From positions 14,478,589 through 14,542,588 of the forward strand of contig NC_056052.1 in NCBI RefSeq assembly GCF_004379255.2: a DNA stretch of 64,000 bases, written 5' to 3'. The stretch is from Salvia splendens. Lineage: Eukaryota; Streptophyta; Magnoliopsida; Lamiales; Lamiaceae. Below, piece after piece: positions 22,101 through 33,270 of this stretch. The notes beneath the pieces were generated by a model. The model made no database searches. It was not told where the DNA came from and worked only from the letters and a program-made list of their open reading frames with translations. Both the position numbers and the translations under genes were made by a program. Position 1 is the stretch's first letter; every line of letters begins with the position of its first letter.

Positions 22101-23053
22101 AAGAACCCAACCGCTGACTGTCTGATCTCCTCCTCTGAGGTGAGGCTCTGGCCGCCTGCCTGAATCACGTGAATGCTGGACTTCACCCTCTTCTGTCGGA
22201 CCCACCCATGAAAGAACTTAGAATTCCGCTCGCCCTCTGTCGCCCATCGAATGGCAGCTTTCTGCTTCCAAAAATCCTCTTCCATCCTAGTGCGGAGGAC
22301 ATACTCTGCGGTGCACCTATTGAGCTCAGCCCTGTGCGTGGGTGTGGGATCCCCATCATACGCCGCCTGGGCCAAGGTGACCGCCTCCTCTGCCTCTCTC
22401 AACCTCTCAATGATGTTCCCGAAGACGTCTCTGTTCCATCTCTTGAGGAAACCTTTAACCCGATTGAGCTTGAACTGAAGATTAATCATACCAAAGAACC
22501 CCGTGTCTTCCTCCCATGCCCTGGCAATCTCCTCCGTGAAAGTATGATGTCGGGTCCACATGTTTTGAAATCTGAAAGACGGCCTCGGAATCTGTAAAGA
22601 AGCCTGGCACCTGACTAGGAGGGGAGCGTGATCTGAAGATATCCTAGGCAGATGAGTGACCCGAGTAGCTGCAAAAACCGTCGTCCAATGTTCCCCAAGC
22701 AAAACTCTATCGAGTCTCTCCCAAACCCCGTTCCGTGTCCAAGTGAAATCAGGACCATCGAAGCCAGGATCAAAAAGCTGACACTTTGCAATCGCATCTG
22801 CAAAATCCATCATCTCACCGTGTCTCTCTGATGTGCCACCCCGTCGCTCATCCTCCGTGAGGAAGATGTTGAAGTCACCTCCAACGAGCCAAGGTGATCC
22901 ATCTGTCAACAGGGAAATCTCTCTGAGCTTGTCCCACAAGCTATATCTGCCCACCCTCGTGCACTTGGCATACACAATCGAGAGGTGAATGGGAACGGGA
23001 AAGATGGCGGCCGTAACTCTCACATGCAGGACCTGATCCGAGTCGTAGACCAC
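19159..23053 (-). pseudogene. LINE-2 ORF2: endonuclease (partial), RT, zinc-binding region, RNase H
   Basis: The best preserved ORF2 here. 21683-23053 holds the endonuclease from 'QVLHVRVTA' (N-terminus lost), GGDFNIFL, TWTRNGVWERLDRVL, SDHAPLLV, then the RT start 'SGDSASGPDGFSSLFFQ'. About 53 nt are missing at 21722-21725 compared with LINE-1, which shifts the frame between NKIITK and the GFLKGRLL segment. 20659-21696 holds LRQGDPLSP and the catalytic YADD of the RT with the loop after it intact. In-frame stops occur at 20659 (Tyr in sisters) and near 20071 (Glu in sisters). The last part (19159-20061) is the RNase H: KLNTDGAF, EAELLALLHG, WVELDAAAVVAVF and REGNRAADFLAGRG. Confidence 0.9.
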
Positions 23054-24499
23054 CTCAATCTCCCAGTCTCTATGGGTTTTTTAGACGATGGATTTTTCCC
23101 GGAAAACAAAATTAACTAATTTTTGGAGATTATTTTTAATTTCTTAGTTTTCGTTTTGTTTCGTTTTGAGTTTAAAAATTTTAATAGTAATTTTGGGAAT
23201 AAATTTGAACTTCTAGTTTTCATTTTATTTCCTACTGTGTTTTTAGGTTATTCTAAGGCCAATTTTCTAGTCTTTATTTTCTTTTCTTTAGAGTATTTAG
23301 GGTTTTCTAAACTCTTATAAATAGTGTTGTCCTTGTTTTGAATATTGTTTTGGACAATGAATTTTGGACATTTCACATCATATAAGGAAAAAAATTAATT
23401 TACATTATTTTTGGATTATTATTTTTAATATTCTAGTTTTTGTTTCATTTCCTTGTGAGTTTTCGGGATTTTCGTAACACTTATAAATAGGGATGTCCTT
23501 GTTTAGGGTTTAGGATTTGTGGTTTAGGGACTAGGTTTATGGTCTAGAGTTTAGGGTTTTGGACAATGGATTTTGGCCGAATAACACAATATACTGTATT
23601 TGGGGCCTAATTTTAATTTTACTAGTTTTCATTTTATTTCATAATGAGTTTTTATGGTATTCTACGCACTCATAAATATCGATTTCTTTGTTTTGACTAT
23701 ATTTTTTAGAAAATGGATTATGGCCAATTCTCTAGTTTTCATTTTAATTCCTTTAGAGTTTTTAGGATTTTCAAAACTTTTTTAAAAAGGCCATTGATAT
23801 GACTACGTTTTTTGGACAATGGACTCTAGCCATTTCACATTGTACACGAAAAAAATAATTTAATTTATTGTGGCAAAATTTTAAATTTTCTAGTTTTCAT
23901 TTTTTGTTCCTTTTCAGTTTTAAGGATTTTCTGAACACTTATAAATCGTGATGTCCGTGTTAGGGCCTAGGATTTACGGTTTAGGGTTTGGGTTTAAGAT
24001 TTTTAGACGTTGTATTTCAGTTGAAAAACACATTTTACTGTTTTTTGGGGCTTCATTTTTTTTTCGTAGCTTTCGTTGTATTTCCTTTCGAGTTTTTAAT
24101 TTTTAATAGCAATTTTGGTGATAATTTTTATTTTCTAGTTTTTCGTTTTTTCCTACTGAAATTTAAGGGTATTCTAAACACTTATAATTATCGATTTCTT
24201 TGATTTAACTATACTTTTCATACAATGGATTACGACCAATTTTCTAGTTTTCAATTTATTTCCTTTAGAGTTTTTAAGGATTTCTAAATTCTATTAAAAA
24301 GTGTTGTTCTTGGTTTTACTACATTTTTTGGATAATGAATTTTGACTATTTCACATCATATAGGGAAAAGATTAATTTATTATTTTATGATTATTTTTAA
24401 TTTTCTAGATTTCATTTTATTTCCTTTTTTATTTTTTAGGATTTTCTAAACACTTATAATAGTGATGTTTTTGTATAAGATCTAGGATTTAGGTTTTTT

Positions 24500-24620
24500 C
24501 TATAAAAAAAACTCATGTACAAAGGAGGAACTTAGAAATGATATCAAGAGGGCTCGAACTCGGCACCTCAAAATAATAATGTTTAAGCTCCATGCCGCTA
24601 GGACAAAGGCTCTGGATGAG
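24500..24620 (-). mobile_element. SINE copy within satellite unit
   Basis: 'actcatgtacaaaggagg' variant. The minus strand has TCCTAGCGGCATGGAGC and GAGTTCGAGCCC. Confidence 0.7.
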
Positions 24621-25000
24621 TTTGGGTTTTGGGTTAGAGATTAGGTTTAGGGTTTTTTGACGATGGATTTTAGCCGGAAAACACAATTAACTGTTTTTTG
24701 AAGCTTATTTTTAATTTCTTAGTTTACGTTTTGTTTCGTTTTGAGTTTTAAAATTTTAATAGCAATTTTGGGAATAAATTTTAACTTTCTGGTTTTCATT
24801 TTATTTCCTACTGTGTTTTTAGGGTATTCTAAACAATTATAAATATAGTGATTTTCTTGAGTTTTGACTATAATATTTAGACAATGGACTAAGGCCAATT
24901 TTCTAGCCTTTATTTTATTTTCTATTGAGTATTTAGGGTTTTCTAAACACTTATAAATAGTGATGTCCTTGTTTAAGGTTTAGGGTTTAGGGTTTAGGGT

Positions 25001-25121
25001 TTTTTTATAAAAAAAACTCCTGTATAAAGGAGAAAATTTAAAATGATATCAAGTGGCTCGAACTAGCACCTCAAATAATAATGTCTAAGCTCAATGCCGC
25101 TAGGGCAAAGGCTCTAGACGG
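25001..25121 (-). mobile_element. SINE copy within satellite unit
   Basis: 'actcctgtataaaggag' variant with small deletions in and next to box B (tggctcgaactagcacctc on the plus strand). It follows three TTTAGGG repeats. Confidence 0.68.
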
Positions 25122-26660
25122 GTTTAGAGTATAGGGTTTAGGGTTTAGGGGTTAAGGTTTATGGTTAGGGATTAGGTTTAGGGTTTTTTAGACGATGGAT
25201 TTTTCCCGGAAAACACAATTAACTAATTTTTGGAGCTTATTTTTAATTTCTTAGTTTTCGTTTTGTTTCGTTTTGAGTTTAAAAATTTTAATAGCAATTT
25301 TTGGAATAAATTTGAACTTCTAGTTTTCATTTTATTTCCTACTGTGTTTTTAGAGTATTCTTAACAATTATAAATACAGTGATTTCCTTTAGTTTTGACT
25401 ATAATATTTAGACAATGGACTAAGGCCAATTTTCTAGTCTTTATTTTCTTTTCTTTAGAGTATTTAGGGTTTTCTAAACTCTTATAAATAGTGTTGTCCT
25501 TGTTTTGAATACTGTTTTGGACAATGAATTTTGGACATTTCACATCATATAAGGAAAAAAATTAATTTACATTATTTTGGATTATTATTTTTAATATTCT
25601 AGTTTTCGTTTCATTTCCTTGTGAGTTTTCGGGATTTTCGTAACACTTATAAATAGCGATGTACTTGTTTAGGGTTTAGGATTTGTGGTTTAGGGACAAG
25701 GTTTATGGTCTAGAGTTTAGGGTTTTTGGATAATGGATTTTGGCTGAATAACACAATTTACTGTATTTGGGGCCCAATTTTAATTTTACTAGTTTTCGTT
25801 TTATTTCATAATGAGTTTTTAGGGTATTCTACGCACTCATAAATATCGATTTCTTTGATTTGACTATATTTTTCAGAAAATGGATTACGGCCAATTCTCT
25901 AGTTTTCATTTTAATTCCTTTAGAGTTTTTAGGGTTTTCAAAACTTTTTTAAAAAGGCGATTGATATGACTACGTTTTTTGGATAATGGACTCTGGCCAT
26001 TTCACATTGTACACGAAAAAAATAATTTAATTTATTGTGGGAAAATTTTAAATTTTCTAATTTTCATTTTTTGTTCCATTTTAGTTTTAAGGATTTTCTG
26101 AACACTTATAAATCGCGATGTCCATGTTAGGGCCTAGGATTTACGGTTTAGGGTTTAGGATTTTTAGACGTTGGATTTCGGTTGAAAAACACATTTTACT
26201 ATTTTTTGGGGCTTAATTTTTATTTTCATAGCTTTCATTATATTTCCTTTCGAGTTTTTAATTTTTAATAGCAATTTTGGTGATAATTTTTATTTTCTAG
26301 TTTTTCATTTTTTTCCTACTGAAATTTTAGGGTATTCTAAACAGTTATAATTATCGATTTCTTTTATTTAACTATACTTTTCATACAATGGATTACGACC
26401 AATTTTCTAGTTTTCAATTTATTTCTTTTAGAGTTTTTAAGGTTTTCTAAATTCTATTAAAAAGTGTTGTTCTTGGTTTTACTACATTTTTTGGATAATG
26501 AATTTTGACTATTTCACATCATATAGGGAATAAAATTAATTTACTATTTTGTGATTATTTTTAATTTTCTTGATTTCATTTTATTTCCTTTTTCATTTTT
26601 TAGGATTTTCTAAACACTTATAAATAGTGATGTTTTTGTTTAAGATCTAGGATTTAGGGT

Positions 26661-26783
26661 TTTTCTATAAAAAAAACTCATGTATAAAGGAGGAACTTAG
26701 AAATGATATCAAGAGAGCTCGAACTCGGCACCTCAAAACAATAATGTTTAAGCTCCATGCCGCTAGGACAAAGGCTCTGGATG
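26661..26783 (-). mobile_element. SINE copy within satellite unit
   Basis: 'actcatgtataaaggagg' variant with the same boxes as 17801-17921. One change (gagagctcgaac) lies beside box B. Confidence 0.7.
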
Positions 26784-28295
26784 AGTTTGGGTTTTGGGTT
26801 AGAGATTAGGTTTAGGGTTTTTTGAAGATGGATTTTAGCCGGAAAACACAATTAACTGTTTTTTGAAGCTTATTTTTAATTTCTTAGTTTACGTTTTGTT
26901 TCGTTTTGAGTTTTAAAATTTTAATAGCAATTTTGGAAATAAATTTTAACTTTCTGGTTTTCATTTTATTTCCTACTGTGTTTTTAGGGTATTCTAAACA
27001 ATTATAAATATAGTGATTTCCTTGAGTTTTGACTATAATATTTAGACATTGGACTAAGGCCAATTTTCTAGCCTTTATTTTATTTTCTATTGAGTATTTA
27101 GGTTTTTCTAAACTCTTATAAATAGTGTTGTCCTTGTTTTGAATATTGTTTTGGACAATGAATTTTGGCCATTTGACATCATATATGGAATAAAATTAAT
27201 TTACATTATATTTGGATTATTATTTTTAATATTCTAGTTTTCGTTTCATTTCCTTGTGAGTTTTCGAGATTTTCGTAACACTTATAAACAGCGATGTCCT
27301 TGTTTAGGGTTTAGGATATGTGGTTTAGGGACAAGGGTTATGGTCTAGAGTTTAGGGTTTTTGGACAATGGATTTTGGCCGAATAACACAATTTACTGTA
27401 TTTAGGGCCGAATTTTAATTTTACTAGTTTTCGTTTTATTTCATAATGAGTTTTTAGGGTATTCTACGCACTAATAAATATCGATTTCTTTGTTTTGACT
27501 ATATTTTTCAGAAAATGGATTACGACCAATTATCTAGTTTTCATTTTAATTCCTTTAGAGTTTTTAGGGTTTTCAAAACTTTTTTAAAAAGGCCATTGAT
27601 ATGACTACGTTTTTTGGACTATGGACTCTGGCCATTTCACATTGTACACGAAAAAAATAATTTAATTTATTGTGGCAAAATTTTAAATTTTCTAGTTTTC
27701 ATTTTTTGTTCCTTTTTAGTTTTAAGGATTTTCTGAACACTTCTAAATCGCGATGTCCGTGTTAGGGCCTAGGATTTACGGTTTAGGGTTTAGGATTTTT
27801 AGACGTTGGATTTCGGTCGAAAAACACATTTTACTGTTTTTTGGGGCTTAATTTTTATTTTCGTAGCTTTCAATATATTTCCTTTCGAGTTTTTAATTTT
27901 TAATAGGAAATTTGTTGATAATTTTTATTTTCTAGTTTTTCATTTTTTTCCTACTTAAATTTTAGGGTATTCTAAACACTTATAATTATCGATTTCTTTG
28001 ATTTAACTATACTTTTCATACAATGGATTACGACCAATTTTCTAGTTTTCAATTTATTTCCTTTAGAGTTTTTAAGGGTTTCTAAATTCTATTAAAATGT
28101 GTTGTTCTTGGTTTTTCTACATTTTTTGGATAATGAATTTTGACTATTTCACATCATATAGGGAATAAAATTAATTTACTATTTTGTGATTATTTTTAAT
28201 TTTCTAGATTTCATTTTATTTCCTTTTTCATTTTAGGATTTTCTAAACACTTATAAATAGTGATGTTCTTGTTTAAGGTCTAGGGTTTAGGGTTT

Positions 28296-28418
28296 TTCTA
28301 TAAAAAAAAACTCATGTATAAAGGAGGAACTTAGAAATGATATCAAGAGGGCTCGAACTCGGCACCTCAAAACAATAATGTTTAAGCTCCATGCCGCTAG
28401 GACAAAGGCTCTGGATGG
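28296..28418 (-). mobile_element. SINE copy within satellite unit
   Basis: 'actcatgtataaaggagg' variant. This copy is absent from the duplicated segment, where a deletion of about 283 bp removed it (junction near 53298). Confidence 0.7.
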
Positions 28419-28761
28419 GTTTGGGTTTTGGGTTAGAGGTTAGGTTTAGGGTTTTTTGACGATGGATTTTAGCCGGAAAACACAATTAACTGTTTTTTGA
28501 AGCTTATTTTTAATTTCTTAGTTTACGTTTTGTTTCGTTTTGAGTTTTTAAATTTTAATAGCAATTTTGGGAATAAATTTTAACTTTCTGGTTTTCATTT
28601 TATTTCCTACTGTGTTTTTAGGGTATTCTAAACAATTATAAATATAGTGATTTCCTTGAGTTTTGACTATAATATTTAGACAATGGACTAAGGCCAATTT
28701 TCTAGCCTTTATTTTATTTTCTATTGAGTATTTAGGGTTTTCTAAACACTTATAAATAGTG

Positions 28762-28777
28762 ATATCCTTGTTTAAGG
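28762..28777. repeat. LINE-3 target-site duplication, 3' side
   Basis: The 16-bp atatccttgtttaagg is repeated at 31785-31800 on the other side of LINE-3. Confidence 0.88.
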
Positions 28778-28805
28778 TTTTTTTTTTTTTTTTCCTCAAA
28801 CACCT

Positions 28806-29105
28806 TCACGGCGGGGGGTTAAGGCGGACCCCCAACCTGTATATATCAAAAATCACCAAAAGAACATACATCAGACGAGCCCAAAAGTGACTCGGTCCGC
28901 ACAAGAGATACAAAACACAAGAGCTAACAAAGCTACTATGGTATCCCCACAGACCGGGTACTAACCATCTAACTAAAGAGAAAATAAACATAACAAAGCT
29001 ATACATCCTAAAAAGAACAAGGATGATGGCCAAATGCGTGCCAAATCCAAAGACAATAAAAAAACCATAAATCAAAACCACGGACCAAGTGAAGAAGTCA
29101 TCCAT
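28806..29105 (-). CDS. Small hydrophobic ORF overlapping the end of LINE ORF2, unknown function
   Basis: 99 codons, ATG at 29103-29105, overlapping the ORF2 stop (29098-29100) by 8 nt as ATGGATGA. The predicted product has three strongly hydrophobic stretches: about residues 8-32 (VVLIYGFFIVFGFG...), 34-53 (MYSFVMFIFSLVRWLV) and 76-93 (RLMYVLLVIFDIY). No homologous family is recognised. The same frame is open in the copies at 18592 and 53959, but not in LINE-2. Changes between copies look neutral, so real coding is doubtful. Confidence 0.35.
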   Translation of the reverse strand: MDDFFTWSVVLIYGFFIVFGFGTHLAIILVLFRMYSFVMFIFSLVRWLVPGLWGYHSSFVSSCVLYLLCGPSHFWARLMYVLLVIFDIYRLGVRLNPPP

Positions 29106-31784
29106 CTCGATATCTGAATCTGAAGTTCGGATAGCCCAACTGGTCCATCCTGACGAGCGACTTCAAATATCGAGGCGCTGAATCCGCATCAAAGAAGGTG
29201 ATGGCAGGGGTCTGGACCCCCCTACCTGCCAAAAAGTCAGCTGGTCGGTTGCCCTCTCGAAAGATGTGAGAGAACATGAACTGTATCTGTGCGAGCAAAG
29301 TACGAATGCGAGCCATGTGATGTCTCACATCCGCTGCTCCTCCGCGTCCTGAAGTGAACACTGCGACCACTGCTGCCGCATCCATCTCGACCCAGACATG
29401 CGAGGAGAACTGCATAGCCAGTGTCAGCCCGTGAAGAAGAGCTAAAAACTCCGCCTCGAAGGCCGACCCAGCTGCGAGAGGCGTACAAAAGGCCCCCAAG
29501 AGAGAACCATCTGAGCCCCGAACCACTCCCCCACCGCCTGCCTGTCCCGTCGAGCTAGAAAAGGCCCCGTCGGTGTTCAGCTTTACCCAAGGATCGTCGG
29601 GTGGATGCCAAAGCACTTGCAGGGACCGTAGCACTCGCCGGCGAGGAGGAGCCAAAGGCATGAAGTCAACGGCCGGGGTGCAACCGCGCCAATGAAGGGG
29701 GACTAGCACACCCGCCGCCACCAAGATCCGCAGGTGCCGAACAACCTGCCAAATAACATGCGAAGAACGAAAAGAAATACCGCGATGCTTGCAGCTATTC
29801 CTCTCCGTCCAGATAAACCAGTATACCAAACAGGGAATGATGAAACTAATGTGCAAGGCGGTGGCCATGTGAGAGGACCTCCACCAAAAACCTAATCTAA
29901 GTGCAATGTCAGTGCACGTGTGAATGTGTGTGCTGATGTAAGGGAACCAGCCATCAAAGTAATCCCAAACCGATCTCGCCAGAGGACTTGACACAAACAA
30001 ATGCTGAAACGACTCGACTGAAATAGAAGAGATACAACAGAGACACTTGGATGCAAGAGAGATACCACGGGCCTGAACATAACACTCAACAGGGAGCCTG
30101 TGGAGGAGGAGGCGCCAGATGAAGACAGAGATGGTAGGGGTCAGCCCAGCATTCCAAACCATGTGAAGTCCGAAATGTCTAGGGGACCGTGTCCGAATGA
30201 GCTCCCAGGCTGAGGCTGTCGAGAACTCGCCATCGCCAGTGAGGCTCCATCGCATCACATCCCGCCTGCCCACCTCAATCGGGACAGCCCTGATAAGATC
30301 CAACACATGCAAAGGCACACCATACAAAGCCAGATAATCATGCAGTTTTTCAACATGCCAAGTATGATCATACCAGAACCTAGAAACCTCAGCAGCAGGA
30401 AGATCAGTCCCGGGCGGACAATAGGTCCTAAGGGGGAGATCCCCGACCCACACGTCGTCCCAGAAACTAATCCGCCCTTTGCCTAGGGACCACCTAATGA
30501 GACCATGAACCTGACCCCTAATGTCCGTGAGACGATGCCAAATAGGACTATCATGCACAGAGTAAGGAGAAATGAAAGCACGACCAGCATGGAAACAATA
30601 CTTGCGCATGGTGAACTGCGCCCAAAGTGAATCCTGCGCGAGAAATCTTCACCAGAGCTTGATGCTGAAAGCTTTGACGACCTCGCGGAAACGACGGATG
30701 CCGAGGCCTCCCTCATCCAACGGCAGACAAATCTTCTTCTTCCAGCTAACCCAGTGAATCTTCCTCTGCTCCCCAATAGTACCCCAAAAGAACCGGGCCA
30801 AGATCTCCTCCAATTCCCTCATCCAATACTGATACGGCTTCATGACTTGGAATATGTGAAGAGGGATGGTGACAAGGGTGCTCTTGATCAGAGCGAGGCG
30901 CCATCCAAGAGAAAGATGTCTGTGAGACCAGCTGTGAATCCGGTCCACCATCTTCTGTCGGATATCTAAAAGGTAGCCGGCCTTCAGCCCCCCTTATAGA
31001 TAGGGACACCAAGGTAAGTGAAAGGGAGGAATCCCTGTTGGAATCCACTCGCCTCTGCCACCTCAGCGGCCCAAGCGTCGAACTTCTCAAAGAGGTAGAA
31101 ATGACTCTTTCCCCTGTTTACCATCTGACCCGACACGGCAGAATAGTGCTCGAGACAATGAACCAGCCTCTCCACGGACTGTCTGTGCGCCCTGACAAAA
31201 ATGATAACGTCATCGGCATAAGACAAATGGGATATGGCCGACGCGCGCCTTGCACATCTATACTCCATATCGGGATGTGTGTCAACCAGCCTGTTCAAGC
31301 TCCTCGAAAGATAATCTGCAGCAAGCACGAACAGCGACGGCGATAACGGATCTCCCTGGCGAAGTCCCCTCGTAGACTGAAAGAAACCTGCCGGAGCCCC
31401 GTTCACGAGCACTGAGAACCAGCAAGAGGAGATGCAACGATCGACCATACTCACCCACCCCGGCGGGAATCCCATCTTCTCAAGCACCAGGAGGAGGAAA
31501 GGCCACTGCACTCGATCATAGGCCTTAGCCATATCTAGCTTAAGGGCCAGATTAGGCTACTTTGCCTTCTGAATGAGCGACCTGCCGATATCGTGAATCA
31601 ATTCCTGAGCCAAGAGCACATTATCACTAAGCAAGCGACCCTTTACAAAACCGCTCTGGTTCGGCGCCACAACCTGAGGAAGCAGCGGCGCCAAACGCGA
31701 TGTCAAGATCTTGGAGATGATCTTGTTGGTCACGTTGCAAAGGCTGATCGGCCTGTACTCTGCCCAGGTCGTCGGGCTTGCCTT
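29098..31784 (-). pseudogene. LINE-3 ORF2, C-terminal two thirds
   Basis: 29098-30609 (503 codons) carries the zinc-binding region (MVWNAGLTPTISVFIW, then CLCC) and a complete RNase H (KLNTDGAF, EAEFLALLHG, WVEMDAAAVVAVF, REGNRPADFLAGRG). A TGG-to-TGA stop at 30649 (KLW-W) and a one-base deletion in the G run at about 30986-31000 (PIYKGG then stop) break the RT. 30984-31532 holds LRQGDPLSP and an intact YADDVIIF. A further stop lies upstream near 31558. The N-terminal endonuclease was never copied. Confidence 0.9.
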
Positions 31785-33270
31785 ATATCCTTGTTTAAGG
31801 TTTAGGGTTTAGGTTTTTTTTTATAAAAAAACTCCTGTATAAAGGAGGAAATTTAAAATGATATCAAGATGGCTCGAACTCGGCACCTCAGATAATAATG
31901 TCTAAACTAAATGCCGCTAGGACAAAGGCTATAGACGGGTTTAGGGTATAGGGTTTAGGGGTTAAGGTTTATGGTTAGGGATTAGGTTTAGGGTTTTTTA
32001 GACGATGAATTTTTGCCGGAAAACACGATTAACTAATTTTTGGAGCTTATTTTTAATTTCTTAGTTTTCGTTTTGTTTCGTTTTGAGTTTAAAAATTTTA
32101 ATAACAATTTTGGGAATAAATTTTAACTTCTAGTTTTTATTTTATTTCCTACTGTATTTTATTTTAACAATTATAAATACAGTGATTTCCTTTAGTTTTG
32201 ACTATAATATTTAGACAATGGACTAAGGCCAATTTTATAGTCTTTATTTTCTTTTCTTTAGAGTATTTAGGGTTTTCTAAACTTTTTTAAATAGTGTTGT
32301 CCTTGTTTTGAATACTATGTTGGACAATGAATTTTGGTCATTTCACATCATATAAGGAAAAAAATTAATTTACATTATTTTTGGATTATTATTTTTAATA
32401 TTCTAGTTTTCGTTTCATTTCCTTGTGTGTTTTTGGGATTTTCGTAACACTTATAAATAGCTATGTCCTTGTTTAGGGTTTAGGATTTGTGGTTTAGGGA
32501 CAAGGTTTATGGTCTAGAGTTTAGGGTTTTTGGACAATGGATTTTGGCCGAATAACACAATTTACTGTATTTGGGGCCTAATTTTAATTTTACTAGTTTT
32601 CGTTTTATTTCATAATGAGTTTTTAGGTATTCTACGCACTCATAAACATCGATTTCTTTGTTTTGACTATATTTTTCAGAAAATGGATTACGGCCAATTC
32701 TCTAGTTTTCATTTTAATTCCTTTAGAGTTTTTAAGGTTTTCAAAACTTTTAAAAAAAGTCCATTGATTTGACGACATTTTTTGGACAATGGACTCTGGC
32801 CATTTCACATTGTACACGAAAAAAATACTTTAATTTATTGTTGCAAAATTTTAAATTTTCTAGTTTTCATTTTTTGTTCCTTTTAAGTTTTAAGGATTTT
32901 CTTAACTCTTATAAATCGCGATGTCCGTGTTAGGGCCCAGGATATCCGGTTTAGGGTTTGTGTTTAGGATTTTTAGATGTTGGATTTCGGTCGAAAAACA
33001 CATTTTACTGTTTTTGGGGCTTAATTTTTATTTTCGTAGCTTTCGTTGTATTTCCTTTCGAGTTTTTAATTTTTAATAGCAATTTTGGTGATAATTTTTA
33101 TTTTCTAGTTTTTGTTTTTTTTCCTACTGAAATTTTAGGGTATTCTAAACACTTATAAATATCGATTTCTTTGGTTTAACTATACTTTTCATACAATGGA
33201 TTACGACCAATTTTCTAGTTTTCAATTTATTTCCTTTAGAGTTTTTAAGGTTATCTAAATTCTATTAAAA
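31785..33270. repeat. Satellite array remnant, most of one higher-order unit
   Basis: Starts with the LINE-3 TSD, then a SINE, TTTAGGG-like runs and subunits up to 'ttctattaaaa' at 33270, where LINE-4 sequence begins abruptly with A/C-rich microhomology. No gene is seen. Confidence 0.83.
31815..31938 (-). mobile_element. SINE copy within satellite unit
   Basis: 'actcctgtataaaggagg' variant. The minus strand has TCCTAGCGGCATTTAG and GAGTTCGAGCC. Confidence 0.68.

Larger units (their letters stand above)
18884..23073 (-). mobile_element. LINE-2: 5'-truncated L1-type LINE of a second subfamily
   Basis: Its tail is the T run at 18884-18893, next to 'cctcaaacacc' as in the other LINEs, but the following 3' UTR is different and ORF2 is clearly diverged from LINE-1/3/4/5. 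Its 5' end stops inside the endonuclease domain at about 23073, where satellite ('gggttttttagacgatgg') takes over. Such 5' truncation is typical of incomplete target-primed reverse transcription. A TSD could not be set with confidence because both flanks are T-rich. Confidence 0.87.
23074..28777. repeat. Satellite array: about three and a half higher-order units
   Basis: The marker 'gaca(a/t)tggactaaggcc' occurs at 24880, 25411, 27044 and 28679. The last three are spaced 1633 and 1635 bp. The first interval (531 bp) is a shortened unit, and the marker near 23245 is partly deleted. Telomere-like runs (up to three TTTAGGG in a row) lie at 24974-25002 and 25133-25160. Four SINE copies are embedded. 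No gene is seen in these 5.7 kb. Confidence 0.88.
28778..31784 (-). mobile_element. LINE-3: 3.0-kb 5'-truncated L1-type LINE
   Basis: The 16-bp TSD and the T run (28778-28793) define it. It contains the 3' UTR, RNase H, zinc-binding region and most of the RT. The 5' end falls in the RT fingers at 'SLCNVTNKI...' upstream of the GFVKGRLL segment. It is closely similar to LINE-5 over their shared 2 kb, and the satellite flank matches too, so LINE-5 is a duplicate of this insertion. Confidence 0.9.
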
